Shown here: piece after piece, positions 6,808 to 8,004 of the stretch
Layout of the letters: each line of letters starts with the position of its first letter
Position numbering within the stretch: position 1 is the stretch's first letter
From: Chloroflexota bacterium
GTDB lineage: Bacteria; Chloroflexota; Limnocylindria; Limnocylindrales; CSP1-4
Direction of reading: 5' to 3'
Assembly: GCA_021789355.1 (NCBI GenBank)
Contig: JAJYJR010000252.1
Span: 1 to 8,004, forward strand
Length of the DNA: 8,004 bases
Program-made: the position numbers and the translations under genes
The notes under the pieces: model-generated
The model's database searches: none
Seen by the model: the letters and a program-made list of their open reading frames with translations, nothing else
What the model was told of the DNA's origin: nothing

Positions 6808-6820
6808 GATGCACTGCATC
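6808..6820. promoter_or_regulatory. 13-bp perfect palindrome upstream of the cyclase gene
   Basis: GATGCACTGCATC has 6-bp arms around a central C at 6814, with two further matching pairs outside one mismatch (6805-6806 with 6822-6823). It sits about 105-120 bases before the cyclase start, in the gap after the sulfurtransferase gene. It is less GC-rich than its surroundings, which makes chance less likely, and may be a regulator binding site. No promoter boxes could be placed with confidence. Confidence 0.4.
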
Positions 6821-6838
6821 GCGCCTCAATTGGACCGA

Positions 6839-6869
6839 CCGGGCCCGCCCCTCCGAACGCGGGGCCCGG
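6839..6869 (-). terminator. GC-rich hairpin after the sulfurtransferase gene
   Basis: Perfect 8-bp arms CCGGGCCC (6839-6846) and GGGCCCGG (6862-6869) flank a 15-base spacer that can pair further with one bulge. On the minus strand it begins 7 bases after the TGA of the sulfurtransferase gene, the expected place for a terminator. No T-run follows, so it is not a standard intrinsic terminator; it could stop or pause polymerase, or protect the RNA end. Confidence 0.4.
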
Positions 6870-6875
6870 CGAACC

Positions 6876-7799
6876 TCACCTCGGCAGTCCCGGTTCCGGG
6901 CCGGTCGCCACGGGGTATCCCGCCCGGCTCCAGTCGCTCCACGATCCGACGTACAGGATCGGGTCGGGCAGGCCGGCCAGGCGCATCGCCACCGCGTGGT
7001 GAAGGGCAGAGGTGCCGCTCCCGCAGTACGTCACCACCTCCCCTGCCCCGTCAGCGCCGAGGTCGTGGAACCGCCTGGCGAGCGCGGCGGGTGGCAGGAA
7101 CCGGCCGTCCGGACCGAGGTTCGCCTCGAAGGGCGCGCTGGTCGCGGTGGGGATGTGGCCCGCCACCGGGTCGATCGGCTCCACCTCGCCGCGGTACCGC
7201 GCCGCCGCCCGCGCGTCGAGCACCACCACCTGCCCGAGCCGTTGCCGCAGGGCGTCCCGGTCGATCGTGCCGGTCCACCCGCCGTCGACCTCGAGGCGCG
7301 CAGGAGATCGGGCCGGGACCTCGGTGGTGAGCCGCCCACCGGCGTCGGTCCAGGCGCGCAGCCCCCCGTCGAGCACGAAGACATGCCGGTGGCCGAGGCG
7401 CTCGAGCATCCACCAGAGGCGCGCGGCCACCCAGCCGCCCTGGTCGTCATACCCCACCACGGTCTGTCGGGAGCCGATCCCCGCGTCCCCCATGCGCCGG
7501 GCGAACGCGGCGGGATCCGGCAGGGGATGGCGCCCGGGGCCCTGAGGCGCGCTGAGGTCCTCGTCGAGGTCCAGGTGGATAGCGCCCGGCAGGTGCCCCG
7601 CGTCGTACGCCGTGCGGCCCGCGCCGGGCCGTCCCAGGTACCAGCGCGCATCGACGATCCGCAGGTCGGGGTCGCCCAGGCGGGCCAGCAGCGCCTCGGG
7701 AGAGATCAGCGGCGAGGGGGAGGGCGCACGACCGGATTGCTCGCGCGGCGCGGGCGCTTCGCTCATGGATCGACCCAGATCGACGCCCCGCCGGGCCAT
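6876..7799 (-). CDS. Two-domain rhodanese, thiosulfate/3-mercaptopyruvate sulfurtransferase
   Basis: The 307-residue product has two rhodanese domains. The N-terminal one (about 32-152) carries DDQGG (118-122), where the catalytic Cys is replaced, followed by ARLWWMLERLGH and VLDGGLRAW, as normal for the inactive domain. The C-terminal one (about 177-297) has DARAAARYRGEVEP, AGHIP and the active loop CGSGTSA with Cys259, then YVGSWSDWSR. CGSG loops are typical of 3-mercaptopyruvate sulfurtransferases, while CRxG loops prefer thiosulfate, so the former substrate is more likely. The enzyme moves sulfur onto cyanide or thiols and acts in the cytoplasm; no export signal is visible. Two starts are possible. 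ATG 7799 is favoured because its A is shared with the TGA of the upstream gene (TGATG), a coupling signal; ATG 7766, eleven codons later, starts nearer the domain but has no ribosome site. Confidence 0.92.
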   Translation of the reverse strand: MARRGVDLGRSMSEAPAPREQSGRAPSPSPLISPEALLARLGDPDLRIVDARWYLGRPGAGRTAYDAGHLPGAIHLDLDEDLSAPQGPGRHPLPDPAAFARRMGDAGIGSRQTVVGYDDQGGWVAARLWWMLERLGHRHVFVLDGGLRAWTDAGGRLTTEVPARSPARLEVDGGWTGTIDRDALRQRLGQVVVLDARAAARYRGEVEPIDPVAGHIPTATSAPFEANLGPDGRFLPPAALARRFHDLGADGAGEVVTYCGSGTSALHHAVAMRLAGLPDPILYVGSWSDWSRAGYPVATGPEPGLPR

Positions 7800-8004
7800 C
7801 AGCCTGCCGGCAGCTCTCCGCCGAGCAGGAGCGCGAGCTGGCGCACTCGCTCCCGGTCGACCACCGCGGGATCCGTCTGGATCGCACCCGACAGTGCCGA
7901 CGCGCACGCGCACTGGTCGCGCCCGGGCGCCCCCGTGGTCGCGATCCGGCGCAGGATGGCCCTGGCCGACGACACGTTGGCGCCGAGGTTCGCCACCACC
8001 TGGG
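7799..8004 (-). CDS. Unrecognised protein, C-terminal part only
   Basis: An open frame enters from the right edge and runs 67 full codons to TGA at 7801-7799. It has the strong third-position G/C bias of its neighbours and is joined to the sulfurtransferase gene by a TGATG overlap, both of which support real coding. The visible part reads from QVANLGANVSSARAILRR through a CAC pair (DQCACASALSG) to RVRQLALLLGGELPAG; it is mostly helical-looking, soluble and without membrane segments. A GTG at 7999 could be a start, but it lacks a visible upstream context in the window, so I treat the gene as truncated by the edge. I do not recognise the family. Coupling suggests a job linked to sulfur transfer, but that is a guess. 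Confidence 0.5.
   Translation of the reverse strand, partial: QVVANLGANVSSARAILRRIATTGAPGRDQCACASALSGAIQTDPAVVDRERVRQLALLLGGELPAG

Noticed and set aside
6703..6819. N-terminal extension of the cyclase to ATG 6819
   Set aside because: The extra 39 residues match no domain and the ATG lies within a palindrome; ATG 6702 is followed by the normal low-complexity lead into the first PAS domain.
6158..7330. A 390-codon plus-strand frame across the cyclase and sulfurtransferase genes
   Set aside because: It runs opposite two clear genes and an intergenic hairpin, with Arg/Ser/Pro-rich shadow composition.

Overview
This is a GC-rich window (roughly 70% G+C, strong G/C preference at third codon positions, several GTG starts, very long spurious antisense frames). 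It looks like an ordinary chromosomal stretch from a high-GC soil or water bacterium. An actinobacterial or Chloroflexota (Limnocylindria-like) source would fit, but that is inference from composition and gene types only. I see no rRNA, tRNA, CRISPR array, transposase or phage gene.

Layout, left to right. (1) 1-2004, all on the minus strand and read right to left: a multi-pass membrane protein of unknown function, then a stand-alone ChrB C-terminal-domain protein with a strong ribosome binding site, then after a 116-bp gap a Mut7-C type protein (ubiquitin-like plus PIN-like RNase domain) that runs off the left edge. (2) 2005-2202: a divergent intergenic region with a perfect TTGACA box overlapping a 17-bp imperfect palindrome, a likely TetR-family operator. 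(3) 2224-4366, plus strand: a DHA2-type (EmrB/QacA-like) drug efflux transporter overlapping by 23 bp a TetR-family regulator with a GTG start; a classic self-regulated efflux operon. (4) 4345-4407: three 21-bp tandem units at the tail-to-tail junction, holding the stop codons of both the TetR gene and the next gene. (5) 4384-6702, minus strand: a soluble PAS-PAS-GAF-GAF-GGDEF diguanylate cyclase with an intact GGEEF motif and inhibitory site. (6) 6703-6875: a leader with a palindrome and a strong GC hairpin. (7) 6876-8004, minus strand: a two-domain sulfurtransferase of the 3-mercaptopyruvate type, joined by a TGATG stop/start overlap to an unrecognised gene cut by the right edge.

Working together: the transporter and TetR genes form one regulatory unit, most likely repressing themselves through the palindrome at 2159-2175. 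The membrane protein and ChrB-domain protein probably form a second unit. The cyclase is a stand-alone sensor that would make c-di-GMP in response to signals bound by its PAS/GAF domains. The sulfurtransferase and the partial gene before it appear translationally coupled.

I do not see a clearly new defence or mobile system. The most interesting items are the membrane protein, whose two halves align without gaps and appear to have opposite topology, sitting next to a ChrB-domain protein where a ChrA chromate transporter might be expected; and the 21-bp tandem repeat that separates two convergent stop codons and can change copy number without altering either protein.
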